A DNA stretch of 64,000 nucleotides, taken from positions 2,108,001 through 2,172,000 of the forward strand of contig NZ_AP022591.1 in NCBI RefSeq assembly GCF_010731795.1, given 5' to 3'. The position numbers and the translations under genes were made by a program. Of the stretch, positions 34,473 through 44,439 are shown one piece after another; the stretch's first letter is position 1; the number at the start of each line of letters is the position of its first letter. The notes under the pieces were generated by a model. It had not been told where the DNA came from and did not search any database. It worked only from the letters and a program-made list of their open reading frames with translations. Origin of the DNA: Mycolicibacterium celeriflavum (GTDB lineage Bacteria > Actinomycetota > Actinomycetes > Mycobacteriales > Mycobacteriaceae).

Positions 34473-35650
34473 GACGCCCGCCTCGCGTGTGACTCCATCA
34501 CCCGGTCGCGCTCGTGCGGCGTTTCGGCCAACCGCACGGCGGTGCGGGCCAGCATGATCGCGCCCTCGACGACCGCCTTGTCGGCGCTGGGCCCCGCGGC
34601 GGCCGTAGCGAATGCGGGCTGGTGCACCGACGCGCCGCCCGCATCGATGCCGACGATCGGATGGATGCCGGGCATCACCTGGGTGACGTTGCCCATGTCG
34701 GTGCTGCCCAGCGGCAGCGCGGCCTCGACGTCGGCGCCCACCGGTTCGCGGCCCAGCCGCTGCATCTCCTCGCGAAACGTCTCGGCAAGCCAATTGTCCG
34801 GGGTCAGTTCGTGGTAGCTGGGTTCGGTCTCGGCGACCTCGTGGCTGCAACCGGTCGCCACGGCGCCGGCGAGGAAGCAGGCCGCCATCCGTTGTTCGAG
34901 TTCACGCAGCGAGGCGGCGTCGTTGGCGCGCATCGTGAACTGCATCTCGGCGCGCGCGGGGATGACGTTGGTGGCCTGGCCGCCGTCGGTGACGATGCCG
35001 TGGGCCATCTGGCCCGGCGCCATCTGCTGGCGCAGCAGCCCGATCGCCACTTGCGCGACCGTGATCGCGTCGACGGCGTTCAGGCCGAGGTACGGCGCGA
35101 CCGCGGCATGCGCTTCCCTGCCCTCGTACCGGATGGCGACCTGCGAGAGCGCCAGTGAGCGCGCGCGGGCGATGTCGAGCGGGCCGGGGTGCAGCATCAC
35201 CGACGCGGCGATGTCATCGAATGCGCCGGCGTTGAGCATCAGCACCTTTCCTCCGCCGGCCTCCTCGGCCGGGGTGCCGAGCAGCACGACGGTCAGCCCC
35301 AACTGGTCGGCCACCTCCGCCAGCGCCAGCGCGGTGCCGACTGCGGAGGCGGCGATGATGTTGTGTCCGCAGGCGTGCCCGATGCCCGGCAGCGCGTCGT
35401 ACTCGGCGCACACACCGATGACGAGCGGCCCGCTGCCGTAGACGGCTCGGAACGCCGTCTGCAGCCCGCCGGGCGCCTGCGCGACGGCGAACCCGTACTC
35501 GGCGACCAGGGCCTGCGTCTTGGCGCAGCTGCGGTGTTCGGCGAACGCGAGTTCGGGCTCGGCGTGGATGGAGTGCGACAGTTCGACCAGATCGCCACGG
35601 CGTCGGTTGACTGCGTCTTCGACGGCGTCCGACGCGGTGAGTGCTGGCAT
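34469..35650 (-). CDS. amiB1: M20-family amidohydrolase, paralogue
   Basis: 393 residues. [26 protein letters not shown] and a late HQPAFA reproduce the M20 metal site. It resembles AbgB/aminobenzoyl-glutamate-type hydrolases more than amiA1 does ([16 protein letters not shown]). The two genes are translationally coupled and face away from deoD, 56 bp from its start, so a shared control region is likely. Confidence 0.86.
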   Translation of the reverse strand: MPALTASDAVEDAVNRRRGDLVELSHSIHAEPELAFAEHRSCAKTQALVAEYGFAVAQAPGGLQTAFRAVYGSGPLVIGVCAEYDALPGIGHACGHNIIAASAVGTALALAEVADQLGLTVVLLGTPAEEAGGGKVLMLNAGAFDDIAASVMLHPGPLDIARARSLALSQVAIRYEGREAHAAVAPYLGLNAVDAITVAQVAIGLLRQQMAPGQMAHGIVTDGGQATNVIPARAEMQFTMRANDAASLRELEQRMAACFLAGAVATGCSHEVAETEPSYHELTPDNWLAETFREEMQRLGREPVGADVEAALPLGSTDMGNVTQVMPGIHPIVGIDAGGASVHQPAFATAAAGPSADKAVVEGAIMLARTAVRLAETPHERDRVMESHARRAS

Positions 35651-35706
35651 CTTGGCAGTATCTCACTGCGGCCGCGCGCCGGAGCCGACAGATAAGCTCC
35701 CGCACT

Positions 35707-36501
35707 GTGACCGATGCGCAGGCCTTGGCTGCCGAATCGGCGGCCGCCATCGGCGAACGCACCGGCGTCGACCGCCACGACGTCGCGGTCGTCCTCGGTT
35801 CGGGCTGGGCACCGGCGGTCGAACCGCTGGGTGACCCGGTGGCTGTCGTGCCGGTCGCCGAGCTGCCGGGGTTCACGCCGCCCGCGGCGGAGGGACACGG
35901 CGGCCAGTTGTTGTCGATGCGCATCGCCGACCACCGGGTGCTGGTGTACGTGGGCCGCATCCACGCCTACGAGGGGCACGACCTGCGCCACGTCGTGCAT
36001 CCGGTGCGCGCCGCCTGCGCGAGCGGCGTGCACACGGTGGTGCTGACCAACGCCGCCGGCGGCCTGCGCGAGGAGTTCGCGGTGGGCCAACCGGTGCTGA
36101 TCAGCGACCACCTCAACCTGACGGGCCGCTCGCCGCTGGTGGGGCCGCGGTTCGTCGACATGGTCGACGCGTACTCGCCGCGGCTGCGCGGCATCGCCCG
36201 CGAGATCGACCCTGCGCTGGCCGACGGCGTCTACGCCGGGCTGGCGGGGCCGCAGTACGAGACACCTGCGGAGATCCGGATGTTGCGCACGCTGGGTGCG
36301 GATCTGGTCGGCATGTCGACCGTGCACGAGACCATCGCCGCGCGGGAGGCCGGCGCTCAGGTGCTCGGAGTGTCGCTGGTGACCAACCTCGCTGCGGGGA
36401 TGACGGGCCGACCGCTGAACCACGAAGAGGTCTTGGAGGCGGGCCGTCGGTCGGCGACGCGGATGGGCGCGCTGCTTGCCGCGGTCGTCGCGCGGCTCTG
36501 A
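35707..36501 (+). CDS. deoD: Purine nucleoside phosphorylase
   Basis: 264 residues from a GTG. Phosphate-binding LGSGWAPAV near 30-38, [18 protein letters not shown] and [12 protein letters not shown] define the trimeric PNP class, which cleaves inosine and guanosine and their deoxy forms. It corresponds to Rv3307. It starts a plus-strand run with pmmB 53 bp downstream, so ribose-1-phosphate isomerisation by the mutase could follow directly. Confidence 0.93.
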   Translation: MTDAQALAAESAAAIGERTGVDRHDVAVVLGSGWAPAVEPLGDPVAVVPVAELPGFTPPAAEGHGGQLLSMRIADHRVLVYVGRIHAYEGHDLRHVVHPVRAACASGVHTVVLTNAAGGLREEFAVGQPVLISDHLNLTGRSPLVGPRFVDMVDAYSPRLRGIAREIDPALADGVYAGLAGPQYETPAEIRMLRTLGADLVGMSTVHETIAAREAGAQVLGVSLVTNLAAGMTGRPLNHEEVLEAGRRSATRMGALLAAVVARL

Positions 36502-36554
36502 CACCGACGCGCGTCGCTGGAATATGCCGACGGGAAAGTGGGCACACTAGCGCC

Positions 36555-38183
36555 ATGACTGCGTCGCCGGCGACAAGTACCGCGCAGGAGTGGATCTCTC
36601 ACGATCCCGATCCCCAGACCGCCGCCGAGCTCTCGGAGTGTTCCCAAGAAGAGCTCGAAAAGCGATTCGCACACCCGCTGACGTTCGGCACCGCTGGTCT
36701 GCGCGGACCACTGCGCGGCGGCCCCAGCGGCATGAACCTGGCCGTCGTGCTGCGCGCCAGCTGGGCGGTCGGCAAGGTGCTTCAGGACCGGGGCTTGGGC
36801 GGCCAGGACGTCATCGTGGGCCGCGACGCCCGGCACGGGTCCGACGGATTCGCGCTTGCCGCCGCCGAAGTGCTTGCCGCGCAAGGGTTTCCCGTCACGC
36901 TCTTCTTCACCGCCGTGCCCACTCCGATCGTCGCATTCGCCGTGCGCCACCGGCCCGCCGCCGCGGGCATCCAGATCACCGCCTCGCACAACCCCCCGTC
37001 CGACAACGGCTTCAAGGTGTTCTTCGGCGGCGGCTTCCCGATCATCACGCCGACCGACCGCGAGATCGAGCAGGCCATGGCCGAGGCGCCGCACGCCGAC
37101 GAGATTGCGCGGCAGGCAGTCGAGCGGGGCGGCGTCGACGAAGTGCAGCGCTACGTCGAACGCGCGGCGAACGTCCGGCACACCCACGGGTCGGTGCGGG
37201 TGGCGTTCACCCCATTGCACGGGGTGGGCGGGGAGTTCGCCCTCGACGCGTTCGTGCGAGCCGGCTTTCCCGACGTGCATGTCGTGGAAGACCAGTTCGC
37301 GCCGGACGCCGACTTCCCCACGGTGACCTCGGCGAATCCGGAGGAACCCGAGGCCGTCGAAGCGGTGCTGAAACTGGCCGCCGACGTCGACGCCGAGGTT
37401 GCGATCGCGTTGGATCCCGACGCCGATCGGTGCGCGGTCGGCGTGCCGACGCCGGACGGTTGGCGCATGCTCTCCGGCGACGAAACCGGTTGGCTGCTGG
37501 GCGATTACATCTTGTCACAGGTTGAGCCCGGGGCGGTGACCGAAGCTACGGTGGTGGCCAGTTCGCTGGTTTCGTCGCGCATGCTGTCGGCGATCGCGCG
37601 GGCGCAGGGGGCACGCCACGTCGAAACGCCCACCGGGTTCAAGTGGCTGTCGCGCGCCGACGTCGACCTGCCGGGTTGCACGTTGGTGTACGCGTACGAG
37701 GAGGCGATCGGACACTGCGTCGATCCGTCCGCCGTGCGCGACAAGGACGGCATCAGCGCGGCGGTGTTGGTCTGCGATCTGATATCGGCGCTGCGCGACC
37801 GCGGGCACACCCTGCTCGACGCGCTCGACGACCTGGCCAGCCGACACGGCGTGCACACCACGACCGCGGTCACTCGACCCGTCGAGGACAGGCAGGAGGC
37901 GAACGCGGTGATGACGCACCTGCGTGAGACGCCACCCGAGCGCCTCGGCGGATACGAGGTCGCCGTCACCGATCTGGCACCCGATGACGGCACCGACGCC
38001 CTGCTCCTCACCGGCGGTGACGACGACATCGCGGTGCGGGTGGTGGTGCGCCCGTCGGGTACCGAACCGAAGGTCAAGTCCTACATCGAGGTGCGCTGCA
38101 GCGACGTCGCGGATCTGGCAGCCGCGCGGGAGCGGGCGCGGCGGGTGCAGGACGAGGTGGCCGCCGTCTGCTCGCGGTTCTAG
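36555..38183 (+). CDS. pmmB: Phosphohexomutase/phosphopentomutase
   Basis: 542 residues. The phosphoserine loop TASHNPPSDNGFK is near 142-154, the metal loop DPDADRCAVG near 290, the sugar loop YEEAIGH, and the phosphate loop RPSGTEPKVK at the end. The family interconverts hexose or pentose 1- and 6(5)-phosphates; being beside deoD, a phosphopentomutase role is at least as likely as the mannose role the symbol implies. GCGCC-rich leader, no clear ribosome site. Ends tail to tail with upp at 5 bp. Confidence 0.9.
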   Translation: MTASPATSTAQEWISHDPDPQTAAELSECSQEELEKRFAHPLTFGTAGLRGPLRGGPSGMNLAVVLRASWAVGKVLQDRGLGGQDVIVGRDARHGSDGFALAAAEVLAAQGFPVTLFFTAVPTPIVAFAVRHRPAAAGIQITASHNPPSDNGFKVFFGGGFPIITPTDREIEQAMAEAPHADEIARQAVERGGVDEVQRYVERAANVRHTHGSVRVAFTPLHGVGGEFALDAFVRAGFPDVHVVEDQFAPDADFPTVTSANPEEPEAVEAVLKLAADVDAEVAIALDPDADRCAVGVPTPDGWRMLSGDETGWLLGDYILSQVEPGAVTEATVVASSLVSSRMLSAIARAQGARHVETPTGFKWLSRADVDLPGCTLVYAYEEAIGHCVDPSAVRDKDGISAAVLVCDLISALRDRGHTLLDALDDLASRHGVHTTTAVTRPVEDRQEANAVMTHLRETPPERLGGYEVAVTDLAPDDGTDALLLTGGDDDIAVRVVVRPSGTEPKVKSYIEVRCSDVADLAAARERARRVQDEVAAVCSRF

Positions 38184-38188
38184 CGGTT

Positions 38189-38812
38189 CTAGCGCGGGCC
38201 GAACTGCCGGTCCCCCGCGTCGCCGAGGCCGGGCACGATGTAGGCGATGTCGTTGAGGCATTCGTCGATGGTCGCGGTGATCAGCCGGATGTTCGGTGCC
38301 GCCTTCTCCACCGCGGCCAGGCCTTCCGGGGCGACGACGACGCAGATCGCCGTGATGTCGACGGCGTTGCGCGCATGCAGCAACTCGACCGTGTGCAGCA
38401 TCGAACCGCCGGTCGCCAGCATCGGGTCGAGCACGAACACCGGCTGGGTGCTCAGGTCGTCGGGCAGCGACTCCAGATACGGCGTCGGTTGATGGGTTTC
38501 CTCGTTGCGGGCGACACCGACGAAGCCGACGCGTGCCTCGGGGATCAGCACGTGGGCCTGGTCGACCATGCCCAGGCCGGCACGCAGCACCGGGACGAGC
38601 AACGGCGGGTTGGCCAGTCGGCATCCGGTGGTTTCGGCCAGCGGGGTGCGCACCGGAACGGTCTCGACGGCGGCGTCCCGGGTCGCCTCGTAGACCAGCA
38701 TCAGCGTGAGGTCGCGCAAGGCCGCACGGAAGACGGCGTTGTCCGTCGTGGCGTCGCGCAAAGTCGTCAGTCGTGCGGCCGCGAGCGGGTGGTCGACGAC
38801 GCGCACATCCAT
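38189..38812 (-). CDS. upp: Uracil phosphoribosyltransferase
   Basis: 207 residues. The PRPP-binding motif [15 protein letters not shown] and the C-terminal [15 protein letters not shown] that binds uracil are both intact. It converts uracil and PRPP to UMP. A 9-bp direct repeat CGGTTCTAG straddles the convergent pmmB-upp stops. Diverges from the T7SS-like pair across 49 bp. Confidence 0.94.
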   Translation of the reverse strand: MDVRVVDHPLAAARLTTLRDATTDNAVFRAALRDLTLMLVYEATRDAAVETVPVRTPLAETTGCRLANPPLLVPVLRAGLGMVDQAHVLIPEARVGFVGVARNEETHQPTPYLESLPDDLSTQPVFVLDPMLATGGSMLHTVELLHARNAVDITAICVVVAPEGLAAVEKAAPNIRLITATIDECLNDIAYIVPGLGDAGDRQFGPR

Positions 38813-38861
38813 TGGGCGACCTTAACGGGAACCGAGGCCGGTCGCGGCGCGTCCTAACGAC

Positions 38862-39152
38862 ATGCACGCCGATACCGACGCCATCCGCACCCTGGCCGCA
38901 GCGAACTCCACGCACGCCGACGAACTCGCCGCCATCGCTTCGAAACTGGCGAGCGCCCCCACGCCTGCGGCGGCGTTCGGTCCGATCGGCGAGCCGTTCC
39001 TCGCGGCGCTGGCCGAAGCCGTCGCGCACGGGGCCCGCGAAGTCGCCGTGTTGCAGGACCGGGTATCGGCGAGCGGTGACGCCGCATACCGGACGGCGCT
39101 CGCCTACGACGACGCCGACGATCGCGCGGGCGCACGGGTCAGCGGCGTCTGA
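38862..39152 (+). CDS. EspC/WXG100-like candidate type VII secretion substrate
   Basis: 96 residues. Two predicted helices (about 2-31 and 44-78) are joined by a turn PTPAAAFGPIGEPF, and the second helix is followed by YDDAD, a match to the YxxxD secretion signal at Tyr82. This is the layout of EspC/DUF2580-type ESX substrates. Two bases separate its stop from the next gene, which bears a WxG motif, as expected of a heterodimer pair. Function unknown; secretion inferred. Confidence 0.6.
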   Translation: MHADTDAIRTLAAANSTHADELAAIASKLASAPTPAAAFGPIGEPFLAALAEAVAHGAREVAVLQDRVSASGDAAYRTALAYDDADDRAGARVSGV

Positions 39153-39154
39153 CG

Positions 39155-40300
39155 ATGCCGAGTGCGTTGGTGGCCGCGCTGACGGCGCCCCTGCGGGAGC
39201 TTCAGTCGCTGGTCGGGCCCGGCTCGGGGGCCGAGCTGGCGACCGCTCTGCACGATGTGCGCAACGCGCTGCATGAGGTCTCGGCGTCGACGAGCCAGGC
39301 CTGGCGACGCGCGGCCCCGCACTGGACCGGCTTTGGCGCCGACGCGGCCGAGCGCGTCGTCACAGCGACCGCCGCGCAGACAGAAGAACTCGCGGGACGG
39401 GTAGGGCGCCTCGGCGAGTCGGCGGATGCCGCCGATGCGGCGGTGGCGCGCGCTCATCAGCGCCTACGCGACATCGTGGGCGCCTTCGAGGCCCGAGCGG
39501 CCGCGCTGGAGCCGTACCTCGACTCGCCTGGCGTGACCGAGGAGCTGATGGCCGAGGCACGGCGGTCGCTGGCCGAGGCCGCCGCGGTTGTCGACCAGTT
39601 GCGGGCCGAGCTAGACGGACACGCCGCCGGGATCGTCGCGGGCGCGCCGGCTCCAGCGTCGACGACCCCGGCCGGCGCCGTCGGAACCGCACCGTCGGGC
39701 TTTGGTGCGCCCATGAGTCCGATGGGAAGCGCAGGTGGGCTCGGCTCCAGCGCCGGCGGCCTGGGCTCCAGCGCAGGTGGGCTCGGCACGAATGCGGGCG
39801 GCCTGAGCTCCAGCGCAGGTGGGCTCGGTTCTCTGGTGCGCGACATCGCCGAACTCTCCCGACCGGAAGCTCCTGTCCCGACGCCGGATGCCGCGACCTT
39901 CGGGGATGGTGTCGCGGTGCGGCTCCCGGACGGCAGCACGGCGACGGCGCCGAACGCGGTGGCGGCGAGCGCTGTTCGGCATGCCCTGACGCAGTTGGGA
40001 GTGCCGTACGACTGGGGCGGCACCATGCCAGGGGTCGGCCTCGATTGCAGCGGTCTCACCCAGTGGGCGTATTCGGAAGCGGGACTGAATCTTCCGCGGC
40101 TCGCGCAGGAGCAGGACATCGGCGCGCCGGTCGCGGCGGGCGATTTGCGGCCGGGCGACCTCGCGGTGTGGGACGGTCACGTCGCGATGGTCGTCGGAAA
40201 CGGCCAGATGATCGAGGCGGGTGACCCGGTTCAACTGTCATCGATCCGGACCAGCAACGCTGGACAGGGGTTTCAGGGGTTCTGGCGTCCGACGGCGTAG
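39155..40300 (+). CDS. WXG-like and NlpC/P60 fusion, cell-wall hydrolase
   Basis: 381 residues. Residues 1-~155 are helical with APHWTGFGADAAE, a WxG turn as in ESX proteins. A Gly/Ser repeat linker (about 190-226) leads to a C-terminal NlpC/P60 domain: catalytic Cys in LDCSGLTQWAY, His in WDGHVAMVVG. There is no signal peptide, so export with the preceding EspC-like protein through type VII secretion is likely. The domain cleaves D-Glu-mDAP type peptide links. This pair occupies the place of sapM in M. tuberculosis. Confidence 0.75.
   Translation: MPSALVAALTAPLRELQSLVGPGSGAELATALHDVRNALHEVSASTSQAWRRAAPHWTGFGADAAERVVTATAAQTEELAGRVGRLGESADAADAAVARAHQRLRDIVGAFEARAAALEPYLDSPGVTEELMAEARRSLAEAAAVVDQLRAELDGHAAGIVAGAPAPASTTPAGAVGTAPSGFGAPMSPMGSAGGLGSSAGGLGSSAGGLGTNAGGLSSSAGGLGSLVRDIAELSRPEAPVPTPDAATFGDGVAVRLPDGSTATAPNAVAASAVRHALTQLGVPYDWGGTMPGVGLDCSGLTQWAYSEAGLNLPRLAQEQDIGAPVAAGDLRPGDLAVWDGHVAMVVGNGQMIEAGDPVQLSSIRTSNAGQGFQGFWRPTA
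39728..39832 (+). repeat. Coding tandem repeat, five 21-bp units
   Basis: Five units encode S-A-G-G-L-G-S with small changes (NAGGLSS in the fourth). They make a flexible linker between the helical WXG-like part and the NlpC/P60 domain. Confidence 0.85.
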
Positions 40301-40380
40301 GCGGTACCTCAGCCAGATCGCCCTACTCCTCCAGCGACTCGACCGCAGTCAGTTGTTCGACACGCTTTAGGCTGTCCGCC

Positions 40381-41658
40381 ATGGCTGCTGACATCGTGCC
40401 GATCCGGCTCGGCTTGACCAAGGGCGACCTGTACACGTTATGGGCTCCACGCTGGCGCGATGGCGCCGACGAGTGGGAGGCCTTCCTCGGCAAGGACGAG
40501 GATCTGTACGGGCTCGAGTCGGTCGCCGACCTGGTCGCATTCGTCAGGACCAACAAGGACAACGACCTCGTCGACCACCCAGCATGGGACAAGGTCACCG
40601 AAGCCAATGCCCACCGGCTCGATCCGGCCGAGGAACACCAGTACGACGTCGTCGGCGTGCCGGACATCGTCTCCGAGAAGGCCACCGAAGAGTCGGTGCG
40701 GCAATTGCACCGGACCCTGGCGGTCGTCTCGGCGCTCGGATCGGTGTGTGAGCTGCCGGCGGTCGCCAAATTCTTCAACGGCAACCCGGTGCTGGGCACG
40801 CTCGGTGGTGGAATCGACACATTCTCCGGACGCCGGGGGCGCAAACAGTGGGCCGCGATCGAGGCCGTGATCGCCAGAGGTTGGGACAACGTCGTCGACG
40901 CGCTCGACGAAGTGATCACCACACCGGACGTCGACGCGGACGCCGTGAAGAAGGCGGAGGCGGAGTTGGCCGAGCCGGCGCCGGAGCCGGAACCGGAGGA
41001 AGAGTCGGTCGACGAGGTCGACGCCACTGAGGACGCCGAAGGTGAAGAGGACCGCACGGACGAACCCGACGCGCTGGCCGCCCAGGCGCAGAGCCAGGTG
41101 CTGGGCAGCGACGAGGACTTCTGGCTCAAGGTCGGCATCGACCCGGTGCGGTTGATGACGAGCGCGGGCACCTATTACACGCTGCGCTGCTATCTGGAGG
41201 ACCGGCCGGTCTTCCTCGGTCGCAACGGCCGCATCAGCGTCTTCGGCTCGGAGCGGGCGCTGGCGCGCTATCTGGCCGACGAGCACGATCACGACCTGTC
41301 CGGTCTGGCCACCTATGACGACATCCGCACGGCTGCCACCGACGGCTCGCTGCAGGTCGACATCACCGACGACAACGTCTATGTACTCACCGGCATCGTC
41401 GACGACCTCGCCGAGGGACCCGATGCGCTGGACCGCGACCAGTTGGAACTCGCCGTCGAACTGCTCAGGGACGTCGGCGACTACTCCGAGGACTCGACGG
41501 TCGACCAGGCACTCGACCCCGATCAGCCGCTGGGCCGGCTCGTCGCCCATGTTCTGGAGACCGACAAGGTCCGCGCGCCGAAGCCGCCGTACGCCAAGGC
41601 CGTCGAGCAGTGGGAGGCATTGGAGGCGTTTGTCGAGTCCCGGCTCCGCCCCGAGTAG
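40381..41658 (+). CDS. satS: SatS-like protein export chaperone
   Basis: 425 residues, acidic. N-terminal domain (1-~190) with LYTLWAPRWRDGADEWEAFLGKDEDLYG; a long acidic linker (PAPEPEPEEESVDEVDATEDAEGEED in part, ~197-225); C-terminal domain (~245-425) with FWLKVGIDPVRLMTSAGTYYTLRCYL. This and its position between upp and add match Rv3311, described as SatS, a SecA2-pathway chaperone for SapM and other clients. sapM itself is not adjacent here, so the clients must differ. No signal peptide; cytosolic. Confidence 0.75.
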   Translation: MAADIVPIRLGLTKGDLYTLWAPRWRDGADEWEAFLGKDEDLYGLESVADLVAFVRTNKDNDLVDHPAWDKVTEANAHRLDPAEEHQYDVVGVPDIVSEKATEESVRQLHRTLAVVSALGSVCELPAVAKFFNGNPVLGTLGGGIDTFSGRRGRKQWAAIEAVIARGWDNVVDALDEVITTPDVDADAVKKAEAELAEPAPEPEPEEESVDEVDATEDAEGEEDRTDEPDALAAQAQSQVLGSDEDFWLKVGIDPVRLMTSAGTYYTLRCYLEDRPVFLGRNGRISVFGSERALARYLADEHDHDLSGLATYDDIRTAATDGSLQVDITDDNVYVLTGIVDDLAEGPDALDRDQLELAVELLRDVGDYSEDSTVDQALDPDQPLGRLVAHVLETDKVRAPKPPYAKAVEQWEALEAFVESRLRPE

Positions 41659-41660
41659 CG

Positions 41661-42008
41661 TTACAGCTCAGTTGCTTTCGGGTGGCGTGGCTCATACAGA
41701 CCGAGCTCTCCGCCGCCGGGCAGTGCGATGGTGGTCAACAGGCCCCAGCCCTGGTCAGTGACCGGTCCGCAGGCGATCCCCTTGTCCGACAGTCGTTCGA
41801 CGGTGGCGGTGACGTCGTCGCACATCAGATACAACTTGTGCGCGCTCGCTTCCTCGGCCGGGTGAACGGCGACCTCTGCGGGCGGCAGCTTGAAGATCAA
41901 CCAGCCTCCGCCGGCGTCGACGTTCGGATACTCGAGCACGTCGCGGAAGAACGCCCGGTCCGCTTCGGCGTCGCGGCTGTAGACGATGACGTGGGCCCCG
42001 GTGATCAT
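41661..42008 (-). CDS. VOC/glyoxalase-family protein
   Basis: 115 residues from the ATG at 42008. ITGAHVIVYSRDAEADRAFFRDVLEYPNVD is the first beta-alpha-beta module of the vicinal oxygen chelate fold; LGLYEPRHP near the end has the usual metal-binding Glu. A single-domain member that would work as a dimer. It precedes add on the other strand side by 25 bp from add's 3' end, same orientation, so it may be read through from add. Substrate unknown. Confidence 0.78.
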   Translation of the reverse strand: MITGAHVIVYSRDAEADRAFFRDVLEYPNVDAGGGWLIFKLPPAEVAVHPAEEASAHKLYLMCDDVTATVERLSDKGIACGPVTDQGWGLLTTIALPGGGELGLYEPRHPKATEL

Positions 42009-42033
42009 GCGGCTACCGTACGCCGAGTGCACC

Positions 42034-43122
42034 TCAGCCGATGAGCACGGCGTAGCGCGGCTTGATCACGTCGTCGATGATCGACAGGCGCTCGTCGAAC
42101 GAGATGAACGCCGACTTCATCGCGTTGATGGTGAACCGCTGCAGGTCGCTCCAGCCGTAGCCGAAAGTCTCGACCAGCCGCAGCATCTCCTGGCTCATCG
42201 TGGTGTCGCTCATCAGCCGGTTGTCGGTGTTGACCGTGACGCGGAACCGCAGCCGCGCCAGCAGATCGAACGGATGCTCGCCGATGCTGGCGACCGCGCC
42301 GGTCTGCACGTTCGACGACGGGCACATCTCGAACGGAACCCGCTTGTCGCGCAACAGCGCTGCGAGCCTGCCCAGTTGCGCGGTGCCGTCGGGTGCGACG
42401 GTGATGTCGTCGACGATTCGCACGCCGTGGCCCAGGCGGTCGGCTCCGCAGAACGCGATCGCCTCGTGGATTGACGGCAGCCCGAACGCCTCGCCCGCGT
42501 GGATCGTGAAGCGCGCGTTGTTGTTTCGCATGTACTCGAACGCGTCGAGGTGCCGCGTCGGCGGGTAGCCGGCTTCCGCGCCGGCGATGTCGAAGCCGAC
42601 GACACCCTTGTCGCGGAACCGGATTGCGAGTTCGGCGATCTCGAGTGAGCGGGCCGCGTGCCGCATCGCCGTCACCAGGCAGCGTACGGTGATGGCCCGC
42701 CCTTCGGCGCTGGCCGCCTTCTCGCCTTCGGCGAACCCGGCCATCACCGCGTCGACCACCGCGTCCAATGACAGGCCCGCGTCGATGTGCAGTTCCGGCG
42801 CGAACCGGATCTCCGCGTACACGACGTTGTCGGCGGCGAGGTCCTCGACGCACTCGTAGGCCACCCGGTGCAGGGCCTCCGGAGTCTGCATGACGCCGAC
42901 GGTGTGCGCGAACGGCTCCAGGTAGCGCACCAGCGACCCGCTGTGTGCAGCGGTGCGGAAGAACGTTGCGAGTTCATCGACGTCGGACGCGGGCAGGTCG
43001 CCGTAACCCGTCGCCTCGGCCAGTTCCAGGACGGTGGCCGGTCGCAGGCCGCCGTCCAGGTGGTCATGCAGCAGCGCCTTGGGCGCTTGCCTGATCGAGT
43101 CCATCGTCAGCGGCGTCGTCAT
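42034..43122 (-). CDS. add: Adenosine deaminase
   Basis: 362 residues. Zn-binding [12 protein letters not shown] near 18-30, [12 protein letters not shown], the [11 protein letters not shown]is-Ala-Gly-Glu motif, GHGVRI and the final Asp pair in [10 protein letters not shown]. Converts adenosine or deoxyadenosine to inosine, the substrate of deoD. It is last but one in the cdd-deoA-add transcript, 12 bp after the deoA stop. Confidence 0.94.
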   Translation of the reverse strand: MTTPLTMDSIRQAPKALLHDHLDGGLRPATVLELAEATGYGDLPASDVDELATFFRTAAHSGSLVRYLEPFAHTVGVMQTPEALHRVAYECVEDLAADNVVYAEIRFAPELHIDAGLSLDAVVDAVMAGFAEGEKAASAEGRAITVRCLVTAMRHAARSLEIAELAIRFRDKGVVGFDIAGAEAGYPPTRHLDAFEYMRNNNARFTIHAGEAFGLPSIHEAIAFCGADRLGHGVRIVDDITVAPDGTAQLGRLAALLRDKRVPFEMCPSSNVQTGAVASIGEHPFDLLARLRFRVTVNTDNRLMSDTTMSQEMLRLVETFGYGWSDLQRFTINAMKSAFISFDERLSIIDDVIKPRYAVLIG

Positions 43123-43134
43123 GTCGCTCTCCGG

Positions 43135-44439
43135 TCAGTCTCCGCTCGTGATTCGGTCGATGATCAGTGGGCGCGCCGGCGGTGCGGCATCGCCGACGCT
43201 CCATGCGCCGTCCAATTCGGCGATCGCGGCCTCGAAGCGTTCCGGCGTCTCGGTGCTCAAGGTGAATAGCGCTTGACCCGCGCTGACCGGCTCGCCGGGA
43301 CGCCGGTGAATGAGCAATCCGGCACCGGACTGCACCCGCTCACCAGGAACCGAGCGGCCCGCACCGAGTCGCCACACCGCCAGACCCACCGCCATCGCGT
43401 CGATGTCCCCCATCGTGCCATTGCGAGGTGCCGTGATGGTTTCGACAGAGGTACGGAGCCGCAACGGCTGGCTCAGATTGCCGCCCTGCGCCGCGACCAG
43501 GGCGCGGAACCTGTCCATCGCCGAGCCGTCCCGCAGCGTCTGGGCCGGATCCACGCCGTCGATGCCCGCGGCGTCGAGCATCTCGGCGGCCAGCGCCAAG
43601 GTGAGCTCCACGACGTCGCTCGGCCCGCCGCCGGCGAGCACATCCATCGATTCGGTCACCTCCACCAGGTTGCCGACAGCGCGGCCCAGCGGCGTCGACA
43701 TGTCGGTCAGCAGCGCGCTGGTCGTCAGGCCGTGCGAGGTCCCCAGCTCGACCATCGTGCGGGCCAGCTCCCGCGATTCCTTCTCGGTCTTGAGGAACGC
43801 GCCCGAACCCACCTTGGTGTCGAGCACCAGCGCCCGGGTGCCCTCGGCGATCTTCTTGCTCATCACCGAACTGGCGATGAGCGGCAGCGACTCGGTGGTG
43901 GCGGTGATGTCGCGCAGCGCATAGATCTTGCGGTCCGCAGGGGCCAGCTCACCTGCCGCGAAGATCGCGGCGCCGAGATCGCAAAGTTGTTGCCGAATCT
44001 GGCTTTTGGAGATCTCGGCGGTGAACCCGGGGATGGACTCGAGCTTGTCGAGGGTGCCGCCGGTGTGGCCGAGCCCACGCCCCGCGGCCTGTGGCACCGC
44101 ACCGCCGCAGGCCATCACCACCGGTACCAACGGAATGGTGATCTTGTCGCCCACTCCACCGGTTGAGTGCTTGTCCACCAACGCGAGTGGCTTGCCACCG
44201 CGACGAAGATCGGTGAAGTCCAACCGTTCGCCGGAGTTCACCATGGCCGCAGTCCACTGGGCGATCTCGGCCGGAGTCATCCCCCGCAGGAATATCGCCA
44301 TCAACAGCGCCGACATCTGCTCGTCGGCCACCCGGCCATGGGTGTATGCGTCGATGACCCAGTCGATCGCCGCATCCGGGAGCGTCCCGCCGTCGCGCTT
44401 CATCCGGATCACCGTCGGCGCGTCAAATGTGAACTGCAT
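43135..44439 (-). CDS. deoA: Thymidine phosphorylase
   Basis: 434 residues from the ATG at 44439, which overlaps the cdd stop in TGATG. VDKHSTGGVGDK is the phosphate-binding signature; GRGLGHTGGTLDKLE and MSKKIAEG follow; the C-terminal domain ends PLIIDRITSG. It cleaves thymidine or deoxyuridine to the base and deoxyribose-1-phosphate. Confidence 0.94.
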   Translation of the reverse strand: MQFTFDAPTVIRMKRDGGTLPDAAIDWVIDAYTHGRVADEQMSALLMAIFLRGMTPAEIAQWTAAMVNSGERLDFTDLRRGGKPLALVDKHSTGGVGDKITIPLVPVVMACGGAVPQAAGRGLGHTGGTLDKLESIPGFTAEISKSQIRQQLCDLGAAIFAAGELAPADRKIYALRDITATTESLPLIASSVMSKKIAEGTRALVLDTKVGSGAFLKTEKESRELARTMVELGTSHGLTTSALLTDMSTPLGRAVGNLVEVTESMDVLAGGGPSDVVELTLALAAEMLDAAGIDGVDPAQTLRDGSAMDRFRALVAAQGGNLSQPLRLRTSVETITAPRNGTMGDIDAMAVGLAVWRLGAGRSVPGERVQSGAGLLIHRRPGEPVSAGQALFTLSTETPERFEAAIAELDGAWSVGDAAPPARPLIIDRITSGD

